From: Herbaspirillum autotrophicum
Lineage (GTDB): Bacteria; Pseudomonadota; Gammaproteobacteria; Burkholderiales; Burkholderiaceae_D
Assembly (NCBI RefSeq): GCF_001189915.1
Contig: NZ_LFLS01000045.1
Coordinates: forward strand, 1-38,100
DNA: 38,100 nucleotides
Direction: 5' to 3'
Shown: positions 22,863 to 33,900 of the stretch, in pieces
How the letters are laid out: each line of letters starts with the position of its first letter
Position numbering within the stretch: position 1 is the first letter of the stretch
The notes under the pieces: model-generated
What the model was told of the DNA's origin: nothing
What the model saw: the letters and a program-made list of their open reading frames with translations, nothing else
The model's database searches: none
Program-made: the position numbers and the translations under genes

Positions 22863-24799
22863 TTGCATGCCAAGTCTGCCTCGGGACTGCCAGGAATGCG
22901 CTGCGGCCGGCGATTCGGCAGGTAGTCGCACATCTTTTGCTGTTGTTCCACCGTGCCCGCCGCCAGTGCCAATTGACCGCCGTTCGTCTCATCCCAGACC
23001 AGCGTCGATGCCACCATGCGGCCCAGCTCCCGATAGGCCCAGAACAGATAGCTGCTCGAATTGTAGGTTGAGCCGGCGGTACTCAAATGCGGGAATATCA
23101 TGTAGCCGTCTTTTTTATTGATGGTTTGCGTGTTGTGGCCGTAATAAACCGTCAGCAGGCAATTGACCGGATGCTCCTTTGACTGGCAATCCTGGGCATT
23201 GAACGCGCGCCGGAATGCCTGCTGATTCCAGCCCAGCTTGATCAGCCAGATCCGCGTCGGCGGCACCTTTTTGCCATCAACCTCGGGCCAGGTCACGGTG
23301 CCGGTCACCACCGGATTCAGCCAGGCCGACGTGTTGTACGCTTTTTTGCCCAGTTTGCTGTCCGGCTCCCAGCTTTCGCACAGTTGCTCGAAATTGCCGA
23401 GCTTGTCAAAGGACAAGCGGAGACCATCTTGTGACAGCGCTTGTTTGGCCCAGCACAAGTCATCCATCATGCCCTCCATATCTTGTGCCTCATCGACCAC
23501 AATGATGTCAGGAATGCCGCGCTTGATCAGGCTGTAGAGGCCCAGATTTTCCGATCCGCCGCCATCACTCAAATGCAATTCGGCTGGCACGGGGCCGAAG
23601 CGGTTTTCAATATCGATTCCCCAGGTCAGCGCTTTATGCAAATTGAAGAACCAGCTGGCCGGGCCATTCCAGCCCTGGCGATCAGCAAACGCGGCGGATG
23701 CCAGCGTGCCGGTACCGAGGTCCGGTATCCCGGCCGCCTGCGGCGATTCATTTCGATAACCCAAGGCGCGGGAGCCGTGACTCAATGGCGTCATTTCATA
23801 AATGTGATCCGGATTGGGTACCCGTTTTTTTTGTCCCTGGGTTGCGTTCAGTACCCACAGCGGCAAGGTCGGGTCTGCCTTATAAGTGTCGGCAAGCGTT
23901 TTCCAGCCGGCTGCATCCGGATTGACATGCATGTCGCCCTGACCAAGTTCGCCCTTGCCATTGGTATAGGTCCACCTGGTGAGTTTATCCTGGCGGATCG
24001 TCAGCGGCGCAGTATCGAATTGTCGCGGTGCCGGGCTAAGTCCCCAGACCCGTTCAATTCCGTAGTGATATTCCCGGGGCAACAGCGATTTGACCGGAAT
24101 GATTTTAAGGAAAGCTTCAATCGTCAGTGCCGGTAATTCACTGACGGTCCAGGCGATTGGCGCATGTTGCCGGTTACCGTCGACATATCCCGGATAATGT
24201 CTGAACACATCCGGCCAGCGCGCCAGATGCGCCTGCCAGCGATAAGGATCACCCGGTTCCCAGTGCAGCGAGTTGGTGCACGGCGCCATGATCTGAGGCT
24301 GTGCCTGCGCCGCCTTGTTCATCAAGATGCGCAACGTCTGGTCGGTAACGTCATTGGTCGGCTTGCTGCCCTCCACCCACCAGGTCGGAAGGCAATCCTT
24401 GAAGATTTCTGCAGGGCCAAATCCCAGGCGCCGCGCCTCCAGTTGTTTGGAGAAATACCAATACGCAGCATAGCTTCCGCCCGATACGCTGGAAATGGCA
24501 TCGACATGTTCCAGCACGCGGCTATCGTTCAGACCCTGCAACACACCATGTGCAAACAGCGCCGCCCGGGTACCGCCACCGGCCAATGCAATGCCGAGTT
24601 TCGGCTGTGGCCGGTTGGCACGCTCGATTGCATAATCCGACTTAATGCTGTCCGGGTTCGTCTGCTGCAAGTAATGTCGTTTTACAAAAACCGGAGGCGC
24701 CGGATCCGTCGTGTCAATCGTGGTCTGCGCCCAAACGTTGAAGGAACTGCATAGCGTCAGGAGCAGTATCGGCGATGTGAAATAACCCAAGGAATGCAT
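22859..24799 (-). CDS. Exported patatin-like phospholipase
   Basis: Large lipase of 646 aa with a Sec signal peptide (SPILLLTLCSSFNVWAQ, cleaved near residue 24). The patatin oxyanion loop is G74-GGTR. The nucleophile S106 is in SSVSGGSYAAY (a G-x-S-x-G variant with Ser at the first position), and the catalytic Asp is D412 in SDGGGSENLG. The spacing of over 300 residues between Ser and Asp is far larger than in short patatins and includes a Trp-rich insert (about 135-395). The protein is predicted to be periplasmic or secreted and to hydrolyse phospholipid acyl esters. The start has GGGAG about 7 bases upstream. It heads a unit with a small ORF and a LysE exporter. Confidence 0.92.
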   Translation of the reverse strand: MHSLGYFTSPILLLTLCSSFNVWAQTTIDTTDPAPPVFVKRHYLQQTNPDSIKSDYAIERANRPQPKLGIALAGGGTRAALFAHGVLQGLNDSRVLEHVDAISSVSGGSYAAYWYFSKQLEARRLGFGPAEIFKDCLPTWWVEGSKPTNDVTDQTLRILMNKAAQAQPQIMAPCTNSLHWEPGDPYRWQAHLARWPDVFRHYPGYVDGNRQHAPIAWTVSELPALTIEAFLKIIPVKSLLPREYHYGIERVWGLSPAPRQFDTAPLTIRQDKLTRWTYTNGKGELGQGDMHVNPDAAGWKTLADTYKADPTLPLWVLNATQGQKKRVPNPDHIYEMTPLSHGSRALGYRNESPQAAGIPDLGTGTLASAAFADRQGWNGPASWFFNLHKALTWGIDIENRFGPVPAELHLSDGGGSENLGLYSLIKRGIPDIIVVDEAQDMEGMMDDLCWAKQALSQDGLRLSFDKLGNFEQLCESWEPDSKLGKKAYNTSAWLNPVVTGTVTWPEVDGKKVPPTRIWLIKLGWNQQAFRRAFNAQDCQSKEHPVNCLLTVYYGHNTQTINKKDGYMIFPHLSTAGSTYNSSSYLFWAYRELGRMVASTLVWDETNGGQLALAAGTVEQQQKMCDYLPNRRPQRIPGSPEADLACK

Positions 24800-25157
24800 G
24801 GTGTCTCCCGTTTTTTATTGTTGATGCACTACGTTCCCTGCAGGCCGGCACACAGGCTGCTCGTCTGCAAGATGCAAATATTTCAAATTATCGTTACGAC
24901 AAGAAATGCCAGATTTACATGACCGGGCTGCGTCTGATGCGGCAAGGTCTTGGTGATGAATGCAATGCGTTCTGTTTATTTTTGTGCTGCCATCAACATT
25001 GCGCTGACTTGCGCAACCGAATTGATTCTATGCGGGATGTCGGAAACAAGGCAAGTGATCAATCATCCACAACCACCTCAAATTTTTTATGTTGCAGGAT
25101 TGATTTTCGTATCACTTTCCTTCATCCTGCCGGCTCCGTCATCCTCAGAAAAAATAC
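24800..25157. other. AT-richer intergenic stretch
   Basis: No confident gene. A plus frame from about 24956 encodes two hydrophobic stretches (VYFCAAINIALTCATELILC and IFYVAGLIFVSLSFILPAP) but then runs out of frame into the lipoprotein gene. It has no ribosome-binding site. It might be a decayed small membrane protein. Confidence 0.35.
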
Positions 25158-25727
25158 ATGTCTCGTCCGCCACTGCTTCAGTGCATTGCGCCATCCTTGC
25201 TGCTGGCACTCGTGACCGGCTGCGCAGGGCCGGTCAACTATAAGGAACCGCCGGTGGCGACAGTGACGGTCGACAACGCGCAAGCGCGCATCGTCATGCG
25301 CTCGGCCGGCATGCCGATGTCGGTCGGCTACGCCATCAGCACCGCACCCGAGGCCTGCGACAATTTCACGCCGGCCGGACGAGTTTTCCACAGCGGCCGG
25401 GAAGTCCTGTTGCCATGGATCGCCACGATGACGGAGAAAAGCCGCAAAGCGCTCTTGAACGATAAACCGCAAGTCGAGCAAGTGGTAGCCGCCGGCCAGA
25501 CGGTGCAGATCAAGGGCTATTCGGCATGGTCCGGCAGCGCGCAACAAATGACGACCTCTGGCGCATGCGGTCCGCTGACCTCGCAATTCACGCCTGCGGG
25601 CGGCAAGACCTATCTGGTCGAGTTCCGCTTTGCCGGCACCAGCGAGTGCGCCCAGAACGTCTATGAAATCGGCACCGCAGAACAACGCCTGCCGGTGCCG
25701 GTGACGCCATTGTTGTGTCGCAAGTGA
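25158..25727 (+). CDS. Hypothetical lipoprotein
   Basis: A 189-aa lipoprotein. The signal peptide ends in the lipobox L-V-T-G-C22 (SLLLALVTGCAGPVNY), so it is lipidated and envelope-located; position +2 is Ala, which favours the outer membrane. The mature domain is strand-rich (VATVTVDNAQARIVMRSAGM, TYLVEFRFAGTSECAQNVYE) and contains four further Cys, which could form two disulfides in the periplasm. No named family is recognised. The start at 25158 has only a weak A-rich site upstream. Confidence 0.82.
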   Translation: MSRPPLLQCIAPSLLLALVTGCAGPVNYKEPPVATVTVDNAQARIVMRSAGMPMSVGYAISTAPEACDNFTPAGRVFHSGREVLLPWIATMTEKSRKALLNDKPQVEQVVAAGQTVQIKGYSAWSGSAQQMTTSGACGPLTSQFTPAGGKTYLVEFRFAGTSECAQNVYEIGTAEQRLPVPVTPLLCRK

Positions 25728-25773
25728 TTTGTGTATGCCGCTGAAAACGACATGCCCAACAATCTCTCGCTTA

Positions 25774-26331
25774 TCACATCAGCGCATGACGCGAGCCAGA
25801 CAGGGTATCCAGAATTTCCACGGCAACCGCCTCCGCAGGCCGCCCGTCACTGAGAAATCGTCGTGATTGCAGTTGCATGAAGAACGGAAAACGTTTTCTT
25901 ATTTTCTGTTCTTCCCGCGCCCGATCCGGCATCAGATACGCCCGCTGCAACTGCCGTTCCACGATTCGCGCCACACATTGCTCCAATGCGAACGACGGCA
26001 ATAAAAGCGCGGTCAACGCATCGGTTTCAATGGTTTTTCGCAAGGCCAGATAACGGTCGCCGAGTTCATCCGGGTAAAGCATGAAGCCGGAAGACAAGGC
26101 GCACACTGCAAATGCCGGCACGCTGGTCATGCGTTGTTCGTACAGCGCCACGTTGGCTCTGGCGTATGCGATATAGCCGTGGTCACGGATGAATTGACCG
26201 ATGCTGCCGAAGGCAGACAAGAAATGACTGTCGAGATCAATCAAATCCCAGCCGCGCAATTGCGCGATGCAATTGCCGACCGTGGATTTTCCGGCACCGC
26301 CGGGGCCGATCAGATGCAGAATGCGGTTCAG
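25774..26331 (-). CDS. P-loop kinase, shikimate-kinase-like, with non-canonical CTG start
   Basis: Predicted small-molecule kinase of 185 aa. The Walker A motif G-P-G-G-A-G-K-S-T lies immediately upstream of the first conventional start (TTG at 26259), so that start would delete the ATP site. Extending the frame back meets no ATG, GTG or TTG before the TAA of the upstream epimerase gene. CTG at 26331 gives MNRILHLIGPGGAGKSTVG, with GGAG 8 bases upstream, and restores the domain. DLIDLDSHF is the shikimate-kinase-type strand 2. A C-terminal Arg-rich lid (RAREEQKIRKRFPF) follows. It is probably co-transcribed with the epimerase, whose stop is 15 bases upstream. The substrate is unknown. Confidence 0.8.
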   Translation of the reverse strand: MNRILHLIGPGGAGKSTVGNCIAQLRGWDLIDLDSHFLSAFGSIGQFIRDHGYIAYARANVALYEQRMTSVPAFAVCALSSGFMLYPDELGDRYLALRKTIETDALTALLLPSFALEQCVARIVERQLQRAYLMPDRAREEQKIRKRFPFFMQLQSRRFLSDGRPAEAVAVEILDTLSGSRHALM

Positions 26332-26346
26332 GATGACGGCTCCGGT

Positions 26347-27261
26347 TTAACTGGCGGCGGCCCCATTGCCAATGGCCATGTCTTCTTCAATCCACTGCAC
26401 CACCGAAGTGTGACGCGGCTGCCAGTGCAGCTCCTTTCTGGCGCGGATGGCACGGGCGCGGCTGTTGGAACCGAGTGAATAGCGCGCACGATTGACACCC
26501 CAGATCGCGATTGCCTGTTCTTCGGTCAGGTGTTCGATGCCGGCAATGCCAAGCCGTTTGCTGATAGCCGCAGCGATCCCGGCGAATGCGGCTTCGCCAT
26601 TCTCGGCGAAATAGAAGGCACCGGCCGGGGCCTGTTCCAGCGCCAGTTGATACAGCGTGCAGACATCATCGATATGCACCGTCGACCAGCGATTGAGTCC
26701 GGCGCCGACAATCTGCACCACACCACTGGCCCGTGCCTGATCGGCGAGCGCCGGAATTTGTACGCTGTCGGCATGCAATCCTTTGCCGGTGCCGTAAATC
26801 AGCGTGTTGCAAATGACAATGCCGCGTACGCCTTGCGCCGCCAATATGCGGCGATCCAGTTCATAGCGGGCGCGCTTGCCCTCGTCAACTACCAGCGGTG
26901 TTTCTTCATCATAGATCTGTTCATTCAAGCTGTTGCCGGCCGCCGCATCACCGATCTGGCTGGAGCCGCTGGTATGCAGCAAGGGCTTGCCGCTGCCCCG
27001 CAATCCCGTCAGCAAGGATTCAATCGCTTCACGATGATCGCTGCTGGCGCAATTGATGACGGCATCTGCCGCCTGCGCTTCTTGCATCAGCAAGGCGCTG
27101 TCATCGAGATTGCCATGCACCGGTTCGATGCCAAGTTCGCGCAGACGCTGCGCTTTGCTCATGTCGCGCACCAGACCACGGATGCGGTGGCCGGCCTGCA
27201 GCAGATGGAGGGCGACAGCGCCGCCAACATAACCGGTGGCGCCGGTGATAAATATGTTCAT
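26347..27261 (-). CDS. NAD-dependent epimerase/atypical SDR-family protein
   Basis: Rossmann-fold protein of 304 aa from ATG 27261 (AGGA about 7 bases upstream). The nucleotide motif is TGATGYVGG at residues 6-14, followed by an Arg after strand 2 (GLVRDMS) that suggests NADP preference. TSGSSQIGD and NTLIYGTGKG take the place of the usual YxxxK region, so it belongs to the atypical SDR/epimerase-like group and may bind rather than convert substrate. WSTVHIDDVCTLYQLALE is the conserved C-terminal strand-helix. It is upstream of and tightly linked to the P-loop kinase gene and divergent from the exported protein at 27417. Confidence 0.9.
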   Translation of the reverse strand: MNIFITGATGYVGGAVALHLLQAGHRIRGLVRDMSKAQRLRELGIEPVHGNLDDSALLMQEAQAADAVINCASSDHREAIESLLTGLRGSGKPLLHTSGSSQIGDAAAGNSLNEQIYDEETPLVVDEGKRARYELDRRILAAQGVRGIVICNTLIYGTGKGLHADSVQIPALADQARASGVVQIVGAGLNRWSTVHIDDVCTLYQLALEQAPAGAFYFAENGEAAFAGIAAAISKRLGIAGIEHLTEEQAIAIWGVNRARYSLGSNSRARAIRARKELHWQPRHTSVVQWIEEDMAIGNGAAAS

Positions 27262-27416
27262 GCATTTCCTCGCGAAGCGGTCAGCCTGCAGGCATCTGCA
27301 AGCCACGGAAACCCCACTCTATCAGGAAATCATCACGGCCAAATTGGCGATGTCATCGTCCCGACATCAAATACAGGCAAACTGTGTTTTTACGATGAGA
27401 GTGCTACAGTCGCGCC

Positions 27417-27836
27417 ATGAAAAAAAACCTTCCCTTGCGTCCGCTGACTCCCGTGCTGACGTTGTTCGCCGCATTGCTGGCGCTGAGCATGCTGCCCGGC
27501 ACGCAAGCCGACGCCCAGAATCTGGCGACGGCAGAAAACCTGACCGCGCCGGCCGAGACGGCCGACTCCTGCGTGGAAGTCGAAGTCAATGGCGTGCGCA
27601 CACCATCCTATGCCTGCCTGACGCAAAAACTGCGCGCGGCAAAACCGGGCCAAAATCCGAATACGCCGCCGGGCCTGGCCTCGGAACAAATCCTCAACCG
27701 CCCCGGCAACCAACTGGGCCTGTTCAACCGCGCCGCCACCAGCAACCGCATGGGCAATACCTTCGGCACCTCGGTCTATCCGCAACGCCCGGCGCCGGCG
27801 CCGCCATCTTCACCATACATCACGCCGCAACGCTGA
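27417..27836 (+). CDS. Exported hypothetical protein
   Basis: A 139-aa secreted or periplasmic protein with a clear signal peptide (PVLTLFAALLALSMLPG, cleaved near ADAQ). The mature part has two Cys (DSCVEVEVNGVRTPSYACL) spaced to form a disulfide, then low-complexity Asn/Pro/Gly-rich sequence ending PAPAPPSSPYITPQR. No enzymatic motif or known family is apparent. It ends 24 bases before a strong terminator and converges on the giant exoprotein gene. Confidence 0.8.
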   Translation: MKKNLPLRPLTPVLTLFAALLALSMLPGTQADAQNLATAENLTAPAETADSCVEVEVNGVRTPSYACLTQKLRAAKPGQNPNTPPGLASEQILNRPGNQLGLFNRAATSNRMGNTFGTSVYPQRPAPAPPSSPYITPQR

Positions 27837-27854
27837 CGATTCCCGGCGACCAAT

Positions 27855-27892
27855 AAAAAACCGCTGCAGCTTTTGGCTGCAGCGGTTTTTTT
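27855..27892. terminator. Strong bidirectional intrinsic terminator
   Basis: A perfect 10-bp stem, CCGCTGCAGC (27861-27870) and GCTGCAGCGG (27876-27885), has a 5-base loop. It is flanked by six As on the left and seven Ts on the right. It therefore works on both strands: for the gene ending at 27836 (plus) and for the giant exoprotein gene ending at 27927 (minus). Confidence 0.93.
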
Positions 27893-27895
27893 ACA

Positions 27896-27918
27896 CCGGG
27901 ACAGAATTGCTGTCCCGG
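27896..27918. terminator. Second hairpin next to the bidirectional terminator
   Basis: CCGGGACAG (27896-27904) and CTGTCCCGG (27910-27918) form a perfect 9-bp stem with an AATTG loop, 9 bases past the exoprotein stop. It has no U-run of its own, so it probably protects the 3' end or helps pausing ahead of the main terminator. Confidence 0.65.
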
Positions 27919-27926
27919 CAACATCA

Positions 27927-30900
27927 TCACAAACCCAGCAAGCGCTTCTCGCCATCGGTCAACTGACTGTTCTGACGCGCACCCGCGCCGCCCTGCCCCA
28001 GCACTTGCACCGGACTGTTCCAGTTGTAGGCGCCGGGTGCCAGTGGTGCGGCACCGGCCCCCTCACTGCCAAAACCCAATACCTTCACCGTGACAACCGA
28101 CGGCAACGCCTGACGTGCTTCATTGCGGGCCCGCTGCACCGATTCCTGCGCTGCTGCCGACGCCGAACTGGCGGCAGCACTGGCATTGCTCAACGCGCCA
28201 ACGTTGACCGCGACCATCGCCGGCATACCGCGGCTCTCACCCTTGACCTGGATGTTGGCCGCATTCACCACTTGCAGTGCCGCCAGATTGACGTTACCCG
28301 AGACCCGGATCCCGGCTTCACCGGCATCGATGGTACCGAGCGGTGCGATCAGGTCGATATCCCCGGCCGGCACTTCCGGAATCGGTGCCAATGTCGCAAT
28401 ACCGGCACCGGTGCTTGGCACATCCGACGACAGCGTGACATTGCCCCACTGGTCATACACCCGCTTCGGCGGCGTATACACCACCGTACTCTTGGAACCG
28501 CGCCCGGCATTGATGTCACCGGCGGCCGACCAGCCCAGTATCGAACCGCCGAAGGTGGTCATGACGCGACTTTGCCCAAGCAAAATGCTGTCCCTGGCAT
28601 ACAGTTGAATATTGCCCGCACCTTGCGTGATGACGCCGGGAATCACACCGTTGACGCTGACCGGCGTTGCTCCTTCCGTGCCGAACACCTGCTGACCGCC
28701 CGGCGTCAACAACTGGATATCGCCGCCGAACAGCGTATTGATACCCGCCGAGCCATACATGGTGAAATCGCCGCGATAACCGGTCGTGGCAGCAGCACCG
28801 AACAGGGTCGCAATCACATTGCGGCCACGCAGATAGCTACCGAAGCGGGTGCTGTTGGCATCATTGAACTCACGGCCCCCGGCTTGCAATTCGGCAAAAT
28901 AGATCTGACGCCCAAAGACGCGCTGCTGCTCGGCCGGCAATGCCGAAAAATAGGCTTGCGCCTGTTCCACGCTGCCGGTAAAGCCGTAACGCTCACTGAG
29001 CCACGCCGCCATTTCCTTTTCATACGTTTTGGCCACTTTGCCCGCCTGCTCCGCCAGCGGTATTCCTGCCTGTGCCAGATTGGCCGGATTCAGATAGCGC
29101 GTGATCAGCCCGGCATAATCCGGGCCGCTGCTGCCGGCGCCTGCCAGTATGGCAATACTGGCGCCGGCCCGGCCATCGCCGCTCAGCACCGGGCCGAGAC
29201 TGGTGACCGAGGCCTTGTCATCCATGCGGATGTTGCGGCCGGCACTGATTTCCAGCGTGCCGGGACCGGCTACGTTGAATGAACTCTGGAGAATGTCGCG
29301 CCCAGCCAAGACCAGCGATACATCACCCGGGTTATGGTGGACAAACAGATTGCCGCGGCTGCTGGCTGCTGCGCCGAACGGCGATGTCAGCGTCGCCACC
29401 AATTCCCTCGGCGCGGTCGTCGCTTGTCCGAGCGCCGTGCCTGAATTGACAATATCGCGTCCGGCCATCATCCATACCGGACCGGCCGCTTCATACCAGG
29501 TCTGGCCGGCCCGCTGGCCGGAGCTGAAACTGAGTATCTCTCCGCTACGCACACCCACGATATCGCCATTGATGGCATAAATGCGGGCAGGATCGCTGCT
29601 GACTCCCGAGCGTGAGGCAATCGTATCGGCACCGAATGCAAACAGGGAAAAACTATTGGTTGAGGCACCAATCGCATCGATGCCCAGATTGCTGACCCGT
29701 ACCTCCGAGCGCGCATCTGATTTCATTCCCATGAATGCCGGTGTCAATGGTGTTGGTGTGACGTCGCGCCCGGCACCCGATTGGTTGACCGCATAACCAC
29801 CGGCATAAATCGAATTTCCGGCCAACATTTCCAGGCTGCCATTGCTTCCTGGCGCCAGCAATATCGAGTAAGCAATGTCGCTCGCGCCGCGCTCTCCCAA
29901 GGCCGAATTACCGAGATAAATACTGCCATTGGCGGCTACCGTATGCAATTGCGACGGCAGCAGGAAGCGGCCATCCGTCTTCGAGAAATTACGCACCGTG
30001 TTCATGTCGGTCATTTGTACGCTTGGCGTCAGATTGCCACCGGCGGCGAACAGATTGATGGCGGTATTGTCGGTCCACAGCGAAAACCAGCCGTAACCGC
30101 CGCTGTCGTAGCGGGTGCCCTGATATTGATAAGCTGAAGTGTTGAGCTGATAGACGCGACCCGGATCGCCGCTTCCCGCCAGTACCAGATCGCCGCGCAC
30201 CGACAGGTTGGCGGCAGCATCACCAAGCATCAGCACCATACCGCCAGTGGCGGTGCCAAGCGTGGCATTGAACGGATCAAAGGCGCGGCTTTCGCGGCTG
30301 TCGTTGTTACCGCTGCGGCTGCCGTAGTTCAGCGCAATGCCGCCCAGGCTGCCGGTCTGCAAATTCACGGTGCCACGCAAATTGCTCACTACTCCATTCA
30401 GACTCAGATCCTGAACGTCGTACCTGGCCGTTTCCGCCGATGCCACGTAGGGCACCGCCCGCGCACTGAGGCTCGGATTGAGACTACCGCCGACGCGGAC
30501 ATCCAGATCGCCGCCACCGGTCAGCAACAATTCGCCGCCAGCGACGACACGACCGGTACTGCCTACCGTCAGTAACAGCCCCTGGCTGCGCGGCGAAGTC
30601 GACGTGCTTGAGCCGCGCCGGCTCAGCATGCCGGCATCGGTGCCGGCATCCAGCGTCAGGTTGCCGCCGCCGAGGGTACCGAACCCCGTAAAACCGATCA
30701 GCATCGGCAGTTTGTCGATGATGTCCTTATCGGCATACCCCGAGTTGGTACTGCCGGCTTCTTTCACGTAGGTGCCAAAATTGATCCACCAGCTGGTCGG
30801 GATGTTATCCACACCCGCGGTAGTGCCGGTGCCTTGACGCCACAACCAGTTACCCACCTCACTGTTGGGCTTTTGCATGCGCGCATTTTGATCGGCCGGA

Positions 30901-33900
30901 TCTCTCAACTGGCCGAAAATGTCGCCGGTCACGCTGCCGCCGGTGCGCAACAGCAGGTTGCCGCCGTGGTCGGGATACCAGGCTGCATACGCGCCACCGG
31001 CATTGACGATATTTTCGTACGCGGTGCCGCCACTGCCCAGTACCGTGACACCATCGCTGGAGCGGCTGCGGGCCTGGTTGAAGCCGCCAGCCTGCGCCCC
31101 CGCCAGCGAACTGGTGGATGTACCCGCGGTATATACCCCATATGGCGACTGCAATTGCAGATTGCCGGCCGCCACCAGATCGAGGTCGCCGGTGCCGGTG
31201 CGCAACACGCTGAAATGTGTCGTGATCGGCGACACTTTGTTGAGCTTGCCGATAATCACCTGATCCGGTGTACCCGGTATCGCCTTGCCGACGGGCGTGC
31301 ACATGTCAGGATCACAATCCTTTTCATCCGCTGCCGCCACCGGCGTCCCTTCGATCCGGTTTTCACCATAGAGAAACGCAAACTCGCCCCAGACATAGTT
31401 GACCCGGATGCAGACGCCTTCGTCGCCGCAATTCACTTCATCGCCGGGTGCGACCAGCGTGCCCGGCACGAAGCCAAACAAGGCCGCCACCTCACCCCAG
31501 TACAACAGGCCGCCCGGGCGCGCCGGCGTGCCGGGGATAATCGTCTTGTCGTGCGTTTCATACAATGCGTAATGGGTGTCGGCCAGCGTCAGGTCACCCA
31601 GCAATACCGGCTTGATAGCGCGCGTGTCGGCGGCTTGCGTGTCGGCACCGGACACCAGCCGCAACGACCATGACAGCGAACCTTCGGCCAGCATCGGCGC
31701 CACTGCCCAGTTGCGGCCCTGAATACCGCCGGTGACGGTACGCAGCGGCACCGACAGCGCACCGTCCGGTAACTTGACGTTGGTTTCCGATGGAATCAGC
31801 GCACCAATCTTCAAGGCCAGCGGACCGGCCAGCCGGACACCATTCGGATCGTAGTAGTTATCAAAACTGGCGCGGCCCGGCAACGGCACGCCCGCCGGCC
31901 AGGTCAGCGCCGCCAGCGACGCGGCCTGCGGCAACAGCGTGCCGGCATCCAACCGCATGCCGGTGTTGAGTGTGACAGCCGCCCCCAGTATGGTGCCGGC
32001 GGCATACACCAGATTGCCGGCCTGATCGCGCACTGCCGCGCGCAATACCGTATTGGCCGGCAAGGTCAGCGCGGCCGTGAGTTCGGCCTGCACCGGCAAT
32101 ACGGTGCCGCCGGCCAGCGTAGTGGCTTGTATCGGCAACGCATAGTTGAGCGTTTTCCCATCCGGAAACAAGGTGCCATCGGCCAGCACGACACCCGGCC
32201 CCGGTACCACCACATCGCCGCCGTACGCCTGGCGACCGGGCGTCAGCACCCAGCCGTTATCGTCCGGGGTTGGCGGCGGCGGAGCAAAGCCGTCATTGAT
32301 GCTGCCGTAAATATCCAGATTGCGACCGGCACGAATCACCAGATTGCCCGGTTCACCCGAACCGTACACACCGGTTTTTTGCGCGTGCGGATTGACCCCG
32401 GCATAGCGATAAGCGGAAAGATCAAGGTCGCCGCTGATCACCAGATCGCCCGCCGTCACGATTTCCACGCCGGGACGCAAATGAAAGGCATCCGCGTAGC
32501 GGGCATTGTTCAGGCCCGCGAGCTTGCCATTCATCAGTCCGGCATTGCCCAGCGCAGCAGTGATGAAGTCGGTGCTCTGCCCATGCTTTTGATTCAGATA
32601 GTTCTGGTCAATCACCTGATACGACCGACCGCCGGCCCCCAGATCAAGTACCGGCTTGCCATCCGGGCCCAGCACCACATTGCCGCTGGCATCCTTGACG
32701 ACCGCGACCGGCGCGTCGTCATAGCGTTGCGTGGCATTGACCACAATCGATCTGGCGCCCTCGATGTTGATCTGGCCACCGGCATCAATCGCAATATCGC
32801 CCCGGATCGCAGCATCGCTGCCGGTACCCCGGACAGTATCGGTCGGCAAGCCATCGCTGCCGATGCGTGGCGCGTTGAGTTCCAGCGTGCCGCGCTGCTG
32901 GCCGTCGTGTTGCCCCGGACGATTGCCGGCGGCAACTTCGGTGCCGTGGCGCAAATCGATGCGCGCACCGCTGGCCAGTGTCAGCAAACCGTCGCCGGAA
33001 TTGAGCTCGACCATGGCGCGATTGGGGCTATCGATGATCTTGCCGTAACTGTCGACCCGCAGTTTGGTGCCGTGCGTGTCGAGCACGGCAGTGCCGGCAA
33101 TCGTCAAGCCATGTTTGCCGGCCAGCCGGATACTGCCGACCCGTTCGCCGCTGGCATCGATGGTGCCATTCACGGTCAGCGTGCCGTTGTCGATCGAAAT
33201 ATCCACTACCCCGGCCTTGATCTCATTGCCGATGATAAGATCGCCCTGCTTCAACTGAAAACTGCGCCCGCCAACCACCTGACCAGCGTTGAGACGCTGA
33301 TTGAGTGCCGCGAAATCGCCTGTTGTTTGAGCGCGGATATCGACCGTGCCGGCGGTATAAGGCACCAGGCTGCCACCGGCATTGTAGTAACCACTGCTAC
33401 TGCCAAGAATCTTTCCTTGCAAATCAATCAGGCCGGCGGCGGCATCAACTGCCACGGCCTTCAGATGGCCGGCCTGATTATGTTGCGCCGACAAATCGAT
33501 CACCGAACCGCTCGCTTGCCGGATGTTTCCGGTATGGCTTTCCAGCGTCACGTCGCCGCCCCAGCTGTATTTGCTGACGTCGTTGAACATCAGCTTGCGG
33601 CCGGCCATGTCGATGCGCGCGGCATCGGTCAGCGTCAGATCCTGGCGTGCGCTGAGCGTCAATTTTCCGCTCGGCAGTACCACACGCGTATCCAGCACGA
33701 TGCTGTTGCCGGCCAGGCTCAGTTCTGCGCCCAGAGCGTCGATGCCTGGCATTGGCGTGGTGGCCGACGCACCGCTGACATTGATGGCACCACCGGCAGT
33801 AATGCGATTGACCGAACCGGCGGCGCCGGTCAGCAATGGCGTCACGATGTTGAGGTTGCCGCCGCTGTAGGCAAAGCCCGTGACCGGATCGTAAGCGCCC

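Noticed and set aside
27873..29282. 469-codon plus-strand open frame
   Set aside because: Antisense to the conserved C-terminal part of the exoprotein and starts inside the bidirectional terminator.
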